Notes: generated from the letters alone by a model not told the origin. Positions 18,118 through 28,092 are shown, numbered from the stretch's first letter. The stretch: 64,000 nt of DNA from CAKVON01 sp902475665 (GCA_036321795.1 JAWQCY010000001.1:248001-312000), one strand, 5' to 3'. Translations and numbers: made by a program.

Positions 18118-18705
18118 CTACAGGCAGGCCTCGGCGATGAGGCGCTTGAGGTCGTCGATGCCCTGGCCGGTCTCCGACGAGGTCACGAGCAGCTGCTCGC
18201 GGTCGATGCCGAACTGGCGCGCGAGCGTGTCGCGGGCGCGTGCCTGCTTGGGGCGGCTGAGCTTGTCTGCCTTGGTCAGCGCCACGACGAAGGGCAGCTC
18301 CTCGGAGCGCAGGAAGTCGAGCATCTGGACGTCGAGCTTCTGGGCGTCGTGGCGGATGTCGACGAGCGAGACCACCAGGTTGAAGCTGCGCTCCTGGTGG
18401 TAGTAGCCGTCGATCAGGCCCGCCCAGCGCTCGCGCTCGGCCTTGCCGACCTTGGCGTAGCCGTAGCCGGGAAGGTCGACCAGGGTGATGCCGTCGACGT
18501 CGAAGAAGTTGATGTTGGCGGTCTTGCCGGGCTGCGAGGAGACCTTGGCCAGCGCCTTGCGGCCCACGAGCCTGTTGAGAAGCGACGACTTGCCCACGTT
18601 GGAGCGTCCCGCGAACGAGACCTCGGGGGTGGTGGGGTCGGGCAGCTGCCCGAGCGTGCCGTAGGAGGCGACAAAGCGTGCGTTCTGGTAGTTGATGGCG
18701 GCCAT
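18118..18705 (-). CDS. engB: Ribosome biogenesis GTPase EngB (YsxC/YihA)
   Basis: This 195-residue GTPase has the G1 loop GRSNVGKSS, switch region PGKTANINFF, G3 DLPGYGYAKV and G4 TKADK, in the order and length of EngB. It assists late 50S subunit assembly. The gene stands alone, ending about 30 bases after the converging DAHP synthase gene. Confidence 0.95.
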   Translation of the reverse strand: MAAINYQNARFVASYGTLGQLPDPTTPEVSFAGRSNVGKSSLLNRLVGRKALAKVSSQPGKTANINFFDVDGITLVDLPGYGYAKVGKAERERWAGLIDGYYHQERSFNLVVSLVDIRHDAQKLDVQMLDFLRSEELPFVVALTKADKLSRPKQARARDTLARQFGIDREQLLVTSSETGQGIDDLKRLIAEACL

Positions 18706-18895
18706 GGGCCCCTCGTTTCTCTTGTGCCCGCGGGTCCGTGCGGGTCTGTTTCGACGCGGTTATTCTACCCGTCGCGCATCCCACAAATGGGTACGCTTGC
18801 CAGTTAGAGGTCTGTACGAGCTGGCTTTTTGCGGCAATGTCCGCGGGAAAGCCACAAGGGCGCCGCATGTTCGGCGCCGGGTGGGTGTGATCAGG

Positions 18896-20968
18896 ATGAA
18901 CGAGCGGACGCTGCGCATCGTCGGTTGGATGGGCGCGCCGAACGAGTCCCCGACGCTGTCGGAGCTCGCCGAGCGCTGCGGCGTGAGCGAGCGAACCATC
19001 AGAAACGACGTCAAGGCGCTCAATCGGCAGCTTGCCGAGAAGGGCGTCGGCCCGGTGCGCTTCCTTTCCGGTGGTAAGGTGAGCCTTCCGGACGGCTTTG
19101 CCCGTGCCGTGAGCAGCCTTCCGGTGTCCGACACGCTCGCGTACAAGATGTCGCATGACGAGCGCGTGCGCCTCGCCGTGGCGGTGATGCTCGGCGAGGC
19201 CGGCTATATGACGCTCGCGAGCCTGGCCAAGGTCTTCTCGGTAAGCAGGGCGACGGTGATGAACGACCTCGACGACATCCGCGAGGCCGTGGCCGACGCC
19301 GGTTTCGAGTTCGAGACTCGCCCGAGCCATGGCGCGCGTGTCCTGGGGCCCGAGAGCTCCAGGCGCCTGTGGCTTGCCGGCTTTCTGTGCGGGGACACCC
19401 CTATAGTGGAGCAGTGGTTCTCGGTCCCCGAGTTCGCCTGCGCCCGAAACGCCATGCCCGACGTGCTTGACGTCTTGAACCTGCTTTGCCGCAGGCATCA
19501 TGTGGCAATGCCCGACCCGACCTTCCGCCTGGCCGCCGCCCTGTTGTGCGTGAGCGTCATGCGCAACTCGGTCGGGGAGCGCCTGGCCGCCCCGACCCTC
19601 GGTGACGGGACGGCGATGCTCGGGGAGACGTCCGACCTCATGATGGGCGTGGTGCGTATGGTCGCGCAGCGTCGCGGCGTCCCCATGGGGCCCGAGGAGG
19701 CAAGCCTGCTGTCGATCGCGCTGCGCCCCTCCGACTGGCACCTGGACAGCGTCGGCCTGCATGATTTCGAGGCCGAGGTCGTCGCCCGTGCCATCATCCG
19801 CCGGTATGCCCGGCAGACGGGCGTGCCCCTCGGGCGTGACCTGGAGCTGTTCTCCCGCCTGTCCGACTACGTCGAGTCGGTGCTTCGTGCCCCCGACCTG
19901 CCGCCCGTGAAGAGCCCCGCCCTGGAGGCGGTCGCCGCGACGCACGTCGAGGAGCTTCGCCATGCCCAGCGGGGCATGGGCCCGCTCGAGGCGGCCCTGG
20001 GCAGGGCCGCGACCCCGACGGAGGTCGCCTGCGTGGCGTTGCGCCTGACCGCAGCCATGGAGAGGCGCGCGCACGGTCTGCCCCAGCCGCGCGTCCTGGT
20101 GGTGTGCGACGCCGAGGTGACCACGACGATCGCCCTGGTCGCAGAGCTCGAGGGCCGTCTGTCGGCCAACGTCGTGGATGCGGTGCCCGCACACGACCCG
20201 ACCGCGTTCGGGCGGGATGACGTCGACCTCATCGTCTCGACCGTGCCGCTCGAGGGGGTGGGGGTGCCCTGTGTCGACGTCGGGATGCCGATGTCGGACA
20301 ACGACGTGGTCGTGTTGCAGCGTGCGCTGGCGGACGTGCGCGGACGTGCGGCCCGAGGCCATGCGGACACCCCGCCTGCGGCCCTGTCGGCCGACGAGGT
20401 GGTGGCGTCGCTCGGGCCCGTGCTTGCCAGGTATGGTGCCACCGACGCGATGGCACGTGATGTCGCCCGGGCCATACGGATCGCCTTCTGCCGTCGCGAC
20501 GACGAGCGCGGCGTCCTGCCCTCGCTCGGGCGCCTTCTGCCTCCCGACCGCATCCGGATGGTGGCGGCGCAAGACGACTGGCGCCATGTGGTGGTCGAGG
20601 CGTGCGCGCCGCTCGAGAGGGACGGGTGCGTCGCCGAGGGTTATGCCGATGCCTGCGTCATGGCAGTCGAACGCCATGCGATACGTCAGGTGGTCGGCGG
20701 AGGCATGGCCATCACGCATGCGACCTCCGAGGACGGCGTCAAGCGCTGCGGCATGTCGCTCGCGCGCCTGGCGGCGCCCGTGGACTTTCCCGACGGGAGG
20801 GTGGACCTCGTGGTGGCGGTGGCCGCGCCCGACCGCAGGACCCACTTGCGTGCGATGGCAACGCTGCTTGACCTTGCCGCCGACGAAGAATCCCTTGCGG
20901 CGCTCAGGCGCTGTGCCGATGTGCAAACTGCCTGGAGTTTCCTCTCCCGAAGGGACGAATTCGAATAA
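18896..20968 (+). CDS. PTS-regulated transcriptional regulator, BglG/MtlR type
   Basis: The product is 690 residues with the build of a PTS-controlled activator or antiterminator. It has an N-terminal HTH (TLSELAERCGVSERTIRNDV, residues 20-39), a second HTH (LASLAKVFSVSRATVMNDL), a central PRD-like helical region, an EIIB-like domain with Cys near 404 (RVLVVCDAEVTTTIA) and a C-terminal EIIA-like domain with His near 607 (GGGMAITHATS). HTH plus EIIB plus EIIA argues for the DNA-binding MtlR/LicR class. The ATG at 18896 is preferred; GTG 18887 is in frame. The neighbouring EIIC gene is the likely target. Confidence 0.85.
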   Translation: MNERTLRIVGWMGAPNESPTLSELAERCGVSERTIRNDVKALNRQLAEKGVGPVRFLSGGKVSLPDGFARAVSSLPVSDTLAYKMSHDERVRLAVAVMLGEAGYMTLASLAKVFSVSRATVMNDLDDIREAVADAGFEFETRPSHGARVLGPESSRRLWLAGFLCGDTPIVEQWFSVPEFACARNAMPDVLDVLNLLCRRHHVAMPDPTFRLAAALLCVSVMRNSVGERLAAPTLGDGTAMLGETSDLMMGVVRMVAQRRGVPMGPEEASLLSIALRPSDWHLDSVGLHDFEAEVVARAIIRRYARQTGVPLGRDLELFSRLSDYVESVLRAPDLPPVKSPALEAVAATHVEELRHAQRGMGPLEAALGRAATPTEVACVALRLTAAMERRAHGLPQPRVLVVCDAEVTTTIALVAELEGRLSANVVDAVPAHDPTAFGRDDVDLIVSTVPLEGVGVPCVDVGMPMSDNDVVVLQRALADVRGRAARGHADTPPAALSADEVVASLGPVLARYGATDAMARDVARAIRIAFCRRDDERGVLPSLGRLLPPDRIRMVAAQDDWRHVVVEACAPLERDGCVAEGYADACVMAVERHAIRQVVGGGMAITHATSEDGVKRCGMSLARLAAPVDFPDGRVDLVVAVAAPDRRTHLRAMATLLDLAADEESLAALRRCADVQTAWSFLSRRDEFE

Positions 20969-20972
20969 TTCG

Positions 20973-21059
20973 CTTCACGTATTCGTGAAGACACTTTCTC
21001 TGGTGTGGTCGATGCATGGAGCGTACCGTCAGGTTCCGAAAGGTGCCGCGTGAGCGGCA
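20973..21059 (+). promoter_or_regulatory. Hairpins between PTS regulator and EIIC gene
   Basis: CTTCACG/CGTGAAG around TATT (20973-20990) is followed by a second stem TGCCGC/GCGGCA around GTGA (21044-21059). They lie in the 128-base spacer before the EIIC gene. They could be an operator and leader hairpin, or a terminator that the regulator acts on. Confidence 0.4.
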
Positions 21060-21096
21060 TCCCTTGTCGTGGGTGACAGAAAGGGAAAGGAACTCA

Positions 21097-22485
21097 ATGG
21101 ACGTTCTACTTAGCGTTGTCCAGTACATTCTGGGCTTCGGTGCGGCCGTATTCGTGCCGCTGATCATGCTGATCATCGGTCTTCTCTGCAAGATGAAGTT
21201 CTCCGATGCCTTCGTCGCCGCCCTTACCCTGGGCGTTGGCTTCACCGGCATGAACATGCTCATCAACTTCATGACCGAGGCCATCACCCCGGCCGCCCAG
21301 GGCCTCGCCACCGCGACGGGCATCTCGCTGCCCGCCATCGACGTGGGCTGGCCCGCCCTGTCCGCCATCGCCTGGGCCTGGCCCTATGGCGTCCTGTGCT
21401 TCCCGCTGCTCATCGTCATCAACGTGATCATGCTCAGCCTCAAGCTCACCGACGTCCTCAACGTCGACCTCTGGAACGCGTGGACCAAGCTGTGCACCTG
21501 CGTCATCACCTACTACCTGTGCAAGAGCGCGGGCATGCCCGAGGGCGTCGCCATCGCCATGGGCTTTGTCGCGGCTGCCGTCCAGATTGTCGTCGAGCTC
21601 AAGATCGGTGACGCCGTCCAGCCCACCATCGAGCACGTCACCGGCATCCCCGGCGTCACCGTCCCGCACGCCCTGATGCTCTCCTGCACCATGGTTCTTC
21701 CCTTCGAGCTCATCCTCGAGAAGATCCCCGCAATCGAGAACAACAACATTGACGCCAAGTGGCTCCGCAACAAGATCGGCATCTTCGGCGAGAACTCCGT
21801 CATGGGCTTCATCATCGGCCTTCTGCTCGGCGCCGTCGCCTACCGCGACCCGCAGAAGTCCCTGACCCTCGGCGTCCAGGCTGCCACGGCCATGCAGCTC
21901 TTCCCGATGGTCTCCAAGCTCTTCATGCAGGCCCTGTCGCCGATCTCCGACGCCGTGGGCGAGTTCATGAAGAAGCGCTTCGCCGGCCGTAACCTGATCA
22001 TCGGCCTCGACTGGCCAATCGTCGCCGGCTCCAACGAGATGTGGGTCACGATGATCCTGCTCATCCCGTTCGAGCTCATCCTGGCCTTCGCCCTGGCCCC
22101 GCTGGGCAACGTCGTCCTGCCCTTCGCCGGCATCGTCAACATCTGCATCGGGCCGGTGCTTCTCGTGATGACCGGTGGCAACCTGGTCAAGATGCTGATC
22201 GAGGGCATCATCGTCACCCCGGTCTACCTGATGGCCTCCTCGAGCTTCGCCCCGTATCTGACGCAGCTCGCCCGCACCTTCTCGCCCGACTCGCTCAAGG
22301 GCGTCGGCGACAACGCCATGGTCACCTGGTCCACGCTGGAGACCCCGGACTTCCGTTGGTCCATCGCCAATGCCCTGTCCGGCCACATCGCCGGCATCGT
22401 GATGCTCGTGGTCTGGCTTGCCCTGTTCGTGCTGCTGCTCAAGTACTTCTCCAAGCGCAACGCGAAGCTGGCCGCCGAGAAGTAG
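21097..22485 (+). CDS. PTS galactitol-family transporter subunit IIC
   Basis: This integral membrane protein of 462 residues has about ten hydrophobic segments and the EIIC-Gat family pattern (KMKFSDAFVAALTLGVGFTGM, NLIIGLDWPIVAGSNEMW). EIIC-Gat proteins translocate and help phosphorylate galactitol or related sugars and polyols. They need EIIB and EIIA partners, which are not encoded next to it; only the upstream regulator carries EIIB-like and EIIA-like domains. AAGGGAAAGG precedes the ATG. The substrate is unknown. Confidence 0.88.
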   Translation: MDVLLSVVQYILGFGAAVFVPLIMLIIGLLCKMKFSDAFVAALTLGVGFTGMNMLINFMTEAITPAAQGLATATGISLPAIDVGWPALSAIAWAWPYGVLCFPLLIVINVIMLSLKLTDVLNVDLWNAWTKLCTCVITYYLCKSAGMPEGVAIAMGFVAAAVQIVVELKIGDAVQPTIEHVTGIPGVTVPHALMLSCTMVLPFELILEKIPAIENNNIDAKWLRNKIGIFGENSVMGFIIGLLLGAVAYRDPQKSLTLGVQAATAMQLFPMVSKLFMQALSPISDAVGEFMKKRFAGRNLIIGLDWPIVAGSNEMWVTMILLIPFELILAFALAPLGNVVLPFAGIVNICIGPVLLVMTGGNLVKMLIEGIIVTPVYLMASSSFAPYLTQLARTFSPDSLKGVGDNAMVTWSTLETPDFRWSIANALSGHIAGIVMLVVWLALFVLLLKYFSKRNAKLAAEK

Positions 22486-22531
22486 TGTCTGTCGCATAAG
22501 GTCTTCTCGGCATTTGTTTGCTGTCACCCTG

Positions 22532-22572
22532 GGAGGGGCGCGTGCCATCGACTGGCATGCGCCCCTCCTTTT
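22532..22572 (+). terminator. Strong intrinsic terminator after EIIC
   Basis: A 16-bp stem (22532-22547 with 22553-22568) with a five-base loop is followed by TTTT. Confidence 0.9.
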
Positions 22573-22656
22573 GTGTGCGTCTCTATGACGTGCGGCGTGC
22601 GTGTCGCGGCGGGCGTGTGTCGCGGCGTGTGTGTGCCGCGGCGCCTGCGGCCGCCC

Positions 22657-25236
22657 CTACAGCACGTCCTCGACGAAGCCCACGTGGTAGTTGCGGAAGA
22701 CGACGGCGCCCTCGTCCTGGGTGGCGTCGAGGTCGACGTCGGCCCAGATGCCGAAGTCGGAGTCGCCGTCGGCGTCGTGGAACGCCTGGTGGACGTGCCA
22801 GAGGTGCTCGGTCTTCTCGGCAGTCTCGTCGACCTGCAGGAAGGCGCTCGAGTGCGCGTCCGCGTCCAGCAGTATCTCGTCGTGCTGCTCGTAGAAGCCG
22901 TCCAGGGCGCGGCGCCAGGGCATCTCGCGCCAGCCCCAGTCGGCGTCGAGCTCGCCGAGCTCGTCGGTGCGGCCCGACGCCGCCAGGCGCACGCGCGCCC
23001 ACAGGGCGTTGCGGACCAGCAGGGTCACGCCGCGGCGGTCGCGCACGACGACGTCCGCCTCGCCGGGGGCGGCCCCGGCGTCGACCTCGTCGGTCTCGGT
23101 GCCGGACCACTCGTCCATCAGGCTGGAGTCGACGGTGCGCACGACCAGGCGCAGCCACGAGACGATGTCGTCGAGCCGCTCGTCGCGCTTCTCGGCCGGC
23201 ACGGTGCGGTCCAGGGCGCGGAAGGCCTCGGACAGGTAGCGCAGCAGGGTGCCCTCCGAGCGGGCGATGCCGTAGCGCTGGATGTAGCCCTTGAAGTCCG
23301 ACGCGGTCTCGACCATGTCGCGCAGGACGCTCTTGCAGCTAAGCTCGTAGTCGCGCGCCCAGGGGACCTCCTCGCAGTACCTCTCGAACGCGGGCTCGAG
23401 CACGTCGGCCAAGGGCTTGGGCCAGGTGACCTCCTGCAGGCGGTCGATGCGCTCGTCGTAGTCGACGCCCTCGGACTTCATGCGCGTCATGGCGCGGTCG
23501 CGCTCGATGCGCTGCTGGGCGCGAAGGATCTGGTTGGGGTCCTCCAGCGTGGACTCGACCATCGAGATCACGTCGAGGGCATAGGTCTCGGACTCGGGGT
23601 CCAAAAGCTCGAGCGCGGCCAGCAGGAACGGCGAGAGCGGCTGGTCCAGCGCGAAGTCCTCCGGCACGTCGACGGTGGTCGACCACTCGTCGCCGTCCGG
23701 GCCCTCCCGCTTGGTCACGACGCCGGCGTCCAGAAGCGTCGCGAAGATCTCGTCGGCGCGCTGGGCGAGAAGTGCCTTCTCGTCGTCGGGCTGCGCCGAG
23801 GCGTCCACGAGCTCGTGCACGCGCGCCCAGGCGTCCCCGCCCTGGGAGACCTCGGCCAGCACCATCGAATGCGTCACGCGCATGCGCGGGCGAAGCTTCT
23901 CGGGGGTGGCCGCGACCAGGCGGTCGAAGGTCTGCTCGTTCCAGCCGACGAAGCCCTCGGGCGGGCGCTTGGCGCGGCTCTTCTGGCGGGCCTTCTTGGG
24001 GTCGCCGCCGGCCTTGCGCAGGGCGCGGGCGTTCTCGATGTCGTACTCGGTCGCCTCGGCCACGACCAGGCCCTCGGTGTCGAAGCCCGAGCGGCCGGCG
24101 CGTCCCGCGATCTGGTGGAACTCGCGCGCGTTGAGGTGGCGCATGCGGCGGCCGTCGAACTTGGAGAGCGCGGTCAGCAGCACGGTGTGGATGGGCACGT
24201 TGATGCCCACGCCCAGCGTGTCGGTGCCGCAGATGACGGGAAGAAGCCCCTGCTGGGCGAGCTTCTCGACCAACAGGCGATAGCGCGGCAGCATGCCCGC
24301 GTGGTGGACGCCCACGCCGCAGCCCAGCAGGCGACGCAGGGTCTTGCCGAAGCCCGTGGTGAACCTCGTCCCCTTGATGGCCTCCTTGATGGCCTCGCGC
24401 TGCTCCTTGCTGGAGACGCCGTAGCTGGCCAGCGCCTGGGCGCTCTTGAGGGCGGCGTCCTGCGAGAAGTGCACGATGTAGACGGGGGCCTCGCCGTTGC
24501 GGATGGCCAGCTCGACGGTCCCCTCGAGCGCGGTGTCCACGAAGCGGTACTCCAGCGGCACCGGGCGCTCGGCGTCCAGGACGCGGTCGACGGCGCGGCC
24601 GGTGCGCCCCTCCAGCGATTTTGCGATGTCATCGACGTCGCCCAGCGTCGCACTCATGAGGAGGAACTGCGTGTTGGGCAGGGCCAGAAGGGGCACCTGC
24701 CAGGCCCAGCCGCGGTCGCGGTCGGCGTAGAAGTGGAACTCGTCCATGGCGACGCAGCCCACGTCGGCGTGCTCGCCGCCGCGCAGCGCGTCGTTGGCCA
24801 GGATCTCGGCCGTGCAGCAGATCACGGGCGCGCCGGAGTTGATTGCCACGTCGCCGGTGATCATGCCCACGTTGTCGCGTCCGAGCACGTTGACGAGCTC
24901 GAAGAACTTCTCGCTGACGAGTGCCTTGATTGGGGCGGTGTAGTAGGCGCGGCGGTCGGTGCACACGGCCAGAAAGCACATGCCCAGGGCTACCATCGAC
25001 TTGCCGGAGCCCGTGGGGGTGCCCAAGATCACGTGGTTGCCCGCGGCCAGGTCCAGCAGGGCCTCGGCCTGGTGGTCCCACAGCTCGATGCCGCGCGACT
25101 CGACCCAGCCCAAGAACAGGTCGAGCGCCTCGTCGGCGGGGATGTTGGCGAAGGTGTCGTCATCGGGCCAGGGGATGAGCTGGCCGAGCGTGGCGGCGTC
25201 GCGCCCGGTGGTGGGGTCGGTGTTGTTGGCGGGCAT
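22657..25236 (-). CDS. Ski2-like DExH RNA helicase with C-terminal DUF3516-type region
   Basis: The product is 859 residues. It has the Q-like WDHQAEALLDL, Walker A GTPTGSGKS (72-80), DEFH box (165-168), SAT motif LLMSATLGD, and motif VI QIAGRAGRSG, in the arrangement of Ski2/HelY helicases. The C-terminal 350 residues resemble the DUF3516 region found with such helicases in Actinobacteria. Role is probably RNA unwinding in decay or ribosome maturation. It stands alone, and the spacer between it and the EIIC terminator is a run of GTGTCGCGGC-like short repeats. Confidence 0.87.
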   Translation of the reverse strand: MPANNTDPTTGRDAATLGQLIPWPDDDTFANIPADEALDLFLGWVESRGIELWDHQAEALLDLAAGNHVILGTPTGSGKSMVALGMCFLAVCTDRRAYYTAPIKALVSEKFFELVNVLGRDNVGMITGDVAINSGAPVICCTAEILANDALRGGEHADVGCVAMDEFHFYADRDRGWAWQVPLLALPNTQFLLMSATLGDVDDIAKSLEGRTGRAVDRVLDAERPVPLEYRFVDTALEGTVELAIRNGEAPVYIVHFSQDAALKSAQALASYGVSSKEQREAIKEAIKGTRFTTGFGKTLRRLLGCGVGVHHAGMLPRYRLLVEKLAQQGLLPVICGTDTLGVGINVPIHTVLLTALSKFDGRRMRHLNAREFHQIAGRAGRSGFDTEGLVVAEATEYDIENARALRKAGGDPKKARQKSRAKRPPEGFVGWNEQTFDRLVAATPEKLRPRMRVTHSMVLAEVSQGGDAWARVHELVDASAQPDDEKALLAQRADEIFATLLDAGVVTKREGPDGDEWSTTVDVPEDFALDQPLSPFLLAALELLDPESETYALDVISMVESTLEDPNQILRAQQRIERDRAMTRMKSEGVDYDERIDRLQEVTWPKPLADVLEPAFERYCEEVPWARDYELSCKSVLRDMVETASDFKGYIQRYGIARSEGTLLRYLSEAFRALDRTVPAEKRDERLDDIVSWLRLVVRTVDSSLMDEWSGTETDEVDAGAAPGEADVVVRDRRGVTLLVRNALWARVRLAASGRTDELGELDADWGWREMPWRRALDGFYEQHDEILLDADAHSSAFLQVDETAEKTEHLWHVHQAFHDADGDSDFGIWADVDLDATQDEGAVVFRNYHVGFVEDVL

Positions 25237-25356
25237 GCGTGGCCTTCCCGCGGGACGTGCCCGCCTTGGCTCGGGTTGCTTGTTGCGGACCTTCCATTCT
25301 AGCGCGGGCGGAGACGGGGTGGCCGTCCCCCGGCGTGGCGTCCCGACGTGGTCGCG

Positions 25357-26331
25357 CTACAGCGTGGTGGCGCGCCACCTGGCGCCGTAGCCAAGGCGGA
25401 CCTGTTCGAGCTTGTCGCGCCTGCCGGCGATGATGTCGCACATGAGGTCGGCCGCGGCCTCGCCGGTCTTCTCGCCATACATATCGGCGGTCGTGAGCGC
25501 CAGCGAGCCGTTGCGCGAGACGACGTCGTTGCCGATGCCGGTGACCTGGATGTCCTCGGGAACGGAGCGGCCGGTGTGGTAGGCGGCGCGGATCGCGCCT
25601 CCGGCGAGCGTGTCGCTGGAGCAGACGAAGGCGTCGGTCTCGGGGTGGGCGTCCATGATGCGGCAGGCTGCCGCGGTGGCGGCGGCCGGGTCCACGCGCA
25701 GCACGGCGTCGTGAGGCACCGTCACGCCCGCCTCGGCGCAGGCGTCCAGGAAGCCGTGCCTGCGCTCGTCGGCGGTGCAGTAGACGTTCTCGTTGAGGCC
25801 CAGGAAGGCGGGGTGGGCCGAGTCGCGCAGCACGCCCCGGGTCAGCTCGTGGACCGCGCCGTGGTCGTCGTGGGTGACGCTGGCGTGGCCCGTGCCCGAC
25901 TGGCCGATGACGACGACGGGAACGCTCAGGGCGTCCAGGCGGTCGGCGAGCTGGCCGTCGATGCTCGAGCCGGTGAAGATCAGGCCGTCCACGAAGCGCG
26001 GGTCGGTGCAGGTCTCCAGGCGCTCGAGCTCCTCGTTGATGTTGTGGGCCGTCTCCAGCAGCAGGCGGTAGCCCCTGGAACGCAGGCGGCTGGTGAGCCC
26101 GCCGACGGTGTGGGCGACGCTGGGGTCGTCGAGGTGGGTGGTCACGAACTCGACGAGCATGGTCCTGCCGGTGCGCAGGTTCTTCGCCTGGGGGGAGGGC
26201 CTGAAACCCGTCTGGCTGACGACCCTCGCGATCGCGCGGCGCTTCTCGTCCGAGATATAGCCGTTGTTGAAGTAGCGCGACACCGTAGCCCGGGAGACCC
26301 TGGCCCTGCGTGCCACCTCGTCGATGTTCAT
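25357..26331 (-). CDS. LacI-family transcriptional regulator
   Basis: This 324-residue repressor has the LacI helix-turn-helix at the very N-terminus (IDEVARRARVSRATVSRYFN) with the hinge-helix region PSPQAKNLRTGRT. A periplasmic-binding-like effector domain follows (DGLIFTGSSIDG, SSDTLAGGAIRAAY, VTGIGNDVVS). It is not next to a sugar operon; luxS is divergent. Target and effector are unknown. GGGGGTATGTCGGC precedes the ATG at 26331. Confidence 0.9.
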   Translation of the reverse strand: MNIDEVARRARVSRATVSRYFNNGYISDEKRRAIARVVSQTGFRPSPQAKNLRTGRTMLVEFVTTHLDDPSVAHTVGGLTSRLRSRGYRLLLETAHNINEELERLETCTDPRFVDGLIFTGSSIDGQLADRLDALSVPVVVIGQSGTGHASVTHDDHGAVHELTRGVLRDSAHPAFLGLNENVYCTADERRHGFLDACAEAGVTVPHDAVLRVDPAAATAAACRIMDAHPETDAFVCSSDTLAGGAIRAAYHTGRSVPEDIQVTGIGNDVVSRNGSLALTTADMYGEKTGEAAADLMCDIIAGRRDKLEQVRLGYGARWRATTL

Positions 26332-26503
26332 GCCGACATACCCCCGCCTTGTGCGCGGGCGGTTTGGCACGCGGCTCCGACGGGGCGTCGGATGCGTGTG
26401 TTTACCTGCGCAAAGAATCTGTTGGATGCAGTGTTGGCCATTTTAGCAAACTACGCCGCGATGCCCTACAATCGCCACGAAGCCGAACGAGGAGGAACCG
26501 CCT

Positions 26504-26989
26504 ATGGAGAAGATCGCGAGCTTCACGATCAACCACCTGACGCTCGAGCCGGGCGTCTACGTCTCGCGCAAGGACCGCGACCCGCAGACGGGCGCCGTCG
26601 TGACCACCTTCGACCTGCGCATGACCGCGCCCAACCGCGAGCCCGTCATGAACACGGCCGAGCTGCACACGATCGAGCACCTGTGCGCGACGTTTCTGCG
26701 CAACGACCTCGAGTGGTCGGGCCGCGTCGTCTACTTCGGGCCCATGGGCTGCCGCACGGGCAACTACCTGGTGCTGTTTGGCGACTACGAGAGCGCCGAC
26801 GTCATCGGCCTGGTCACGCGCATGTTCGAGTTCGTGCGCGACTTCGAGGGCGACGTGCCCGGGGCCGCGGCCGCCGAGTGCGGCAACTACCTCGACCAGA
26901 ACCTGCCCATGGCCAAGTGGCTTGCGGCGCGCTATGTCGAGAAGACCCTGCGTGGCATCGACGAGGCGCACATGACCTACCCCGCGTAG
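26504..26989 (+). CDS. luxS: S-ribosylhomocysteine lyase
   Basis: LuxS cleaves S-ribosylhomocysteine to homocysteine and DPD, the precursor of autoinducer-2, in the activated methyl cycle. The 161-residue protein has the zinc site HTIEHL (His55, His59) with Cys126 in AAECGNYLD, and the PMGCRTG active-site block. GAGGAGGAACC precedes the ATG. A TACAAT box lies upstream near 26465. It is monocistronic and ends before a strong hairpin. It connects with the MetE-like and cysteine genes in this window through homocysteine. Confidence 0.97.
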   Translation: MEKIASFTINHLTLEPGVYVSRKDRDPQTGAVVTTFDLRMTAPNREPVMNTAELHTIEHLCATFLRNDLEWSGRVVYFGPMGCRTGNYLVLFGDYESADVIGLVTRMFEFVRDFEGDVPGAAAAECGNYLDQNLPMAKWLAARYVEKTLRGIDEAHMTYPA

Positions 26990-27072
26990 GGGACGCCCGT
27001 CCGGGCGCGCGTGCGCGTGCGGAGGCCCGTGCGTGTCGACGACCCATGTGTGGGTGTGATGCAAATCAAGCG

Positions 27073-27112
27073 GGAGAAGGACCGACGAGCTGCTACCCGT
27101 CGGTCCTTCTCC
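27073..27112. terminator. Bidirectional terminator between luxS and AIM24 genes
   Basis: A 15-bp stem GGAGAAGGACCGACG with its complement ends in CCTTCTCC. It sits between two converging genes. A second hairpin with CACATGCC/GGCATGTG arms lies at 27134-27157. Confidence 0.75.
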
Positions 27113-27168
27113 TGTTGGGACTCTTTGTGCCGACACATGCCACCCGAGCGGCATGTGGTTGGATGTCG

Positions 27169-27843
27169 CTAGTTGCTGTTGGGAAGCATCGGGGCAATTG
27201 CCGCCGCGACGTTGGAGATGGGCATTGTCTGCAGCCAGATGCGGCCGGGGCCGGTGAGCACGGTGTTGAACATGCCCTCGCCGCCGAGGAGGATGTTCTT
27301 GGCGCCCTTGACCATCTGGGCGTCGATGCTGACGGTCTCCTCGAAGCCAGCGACGTTGCCGGTGTCGACGATCATCTGCTGGCCTGGCGCGAGGTCGTAC
27401 TCGACCAGGTCGCCGTCGATCTCCGCGAAGGCGATGCCGGAGCCGCTCAGCTTCTGCATGATGAAGCCCTCGCCGCCGAAGATGCCGGTCTTAGCCTTCT
27501 TGTTGAAGTGCATGCTCAGCTCGACGCCCCTCTCCGCCGCGAGGAACGAGCGCTTCTGCAGGATCCAGCTCTTGCCGGGGCCAATCTCGATCGGGATGAT
27601 GCGACCGGGGAAACTCGAGCCAAACGCGATCATGGCGTCGCCGTTCGCGGTCCAGATGTTCTGGAACATGCTCTCGCCCGAAAACGCCTTGGAGAACATC
27701 TTGCCCAGCCCGCCGCCGGTGGTGGCCATCTCCATGTTGGCGGTCATCCAGACCATGGCACCACTCTCGGTGATCATGGACTCGCCGTTGCTGAGGTTGC
27801 AGGTGACGACCGGGAAGGTCCCTCCGATGATCTTGTACTGCAT
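27169..27843 (-). CDS. AIM24 / TIGR00266 family protein
   Basis: The 224-residue protein is beta-rich and glycine-rich with repeated blocks such as GLGKMFSKAFSGES, GGEGFIMQKLSG and LLGGEGMFNTVLTGPG, as in the AIM24 family. Bacterial members have no established enzymatic role. Mitochondrial AIM24 helps respiratory complex assembly. There is no signal peptide. TATACT lies upstream as a -10 candidate on the minus strand near 27952, and GGAGAGGAGC precedes the ATG. Confidence 0.85.
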   Translation of the reverse strand: MQYKIIGGTFPVVTCNLSNGESMITESGAMVWMTANMEMATTGGGLGKMFSKAFSGESMFQNIWTANGDAMIAFGSSFPGRIIPIEIGPGKSWILQKRSFLAAERGVELSMHFNKKAKTGIFGGEGFIMQKLSGSGIAFAEIDGDLVEYDLAPGQQMIVDTGNVAGFEETVSIDAQMVKGAKNILLGGEGMFNTVLTGPGRIWLQTMPISNVAAAIAPMLPNSN

Positions 27844-28092
27844 GGTGCGCTCCTCTCCTTGAGGGGTCGGACGAGGCCGACACTTTGCGTTTGTGCGCAG
27901 TCGGAACCAGGGTCCGTGCTTGATGCCGTGCGCGCCAACTGTCTGGTTTAAGTATACGGTGCAAGGAAATCGCATCGTCGATGTCAAGACAGTGGTATCG
28001 GCGGACGGGATGGCCGGTCGGTGGCGTTGGTCAGGCGGAGCGTGAAGCAGGGTGAGCGGCCAACGCGATCTCTTCGTATCATGCTCGCCACG

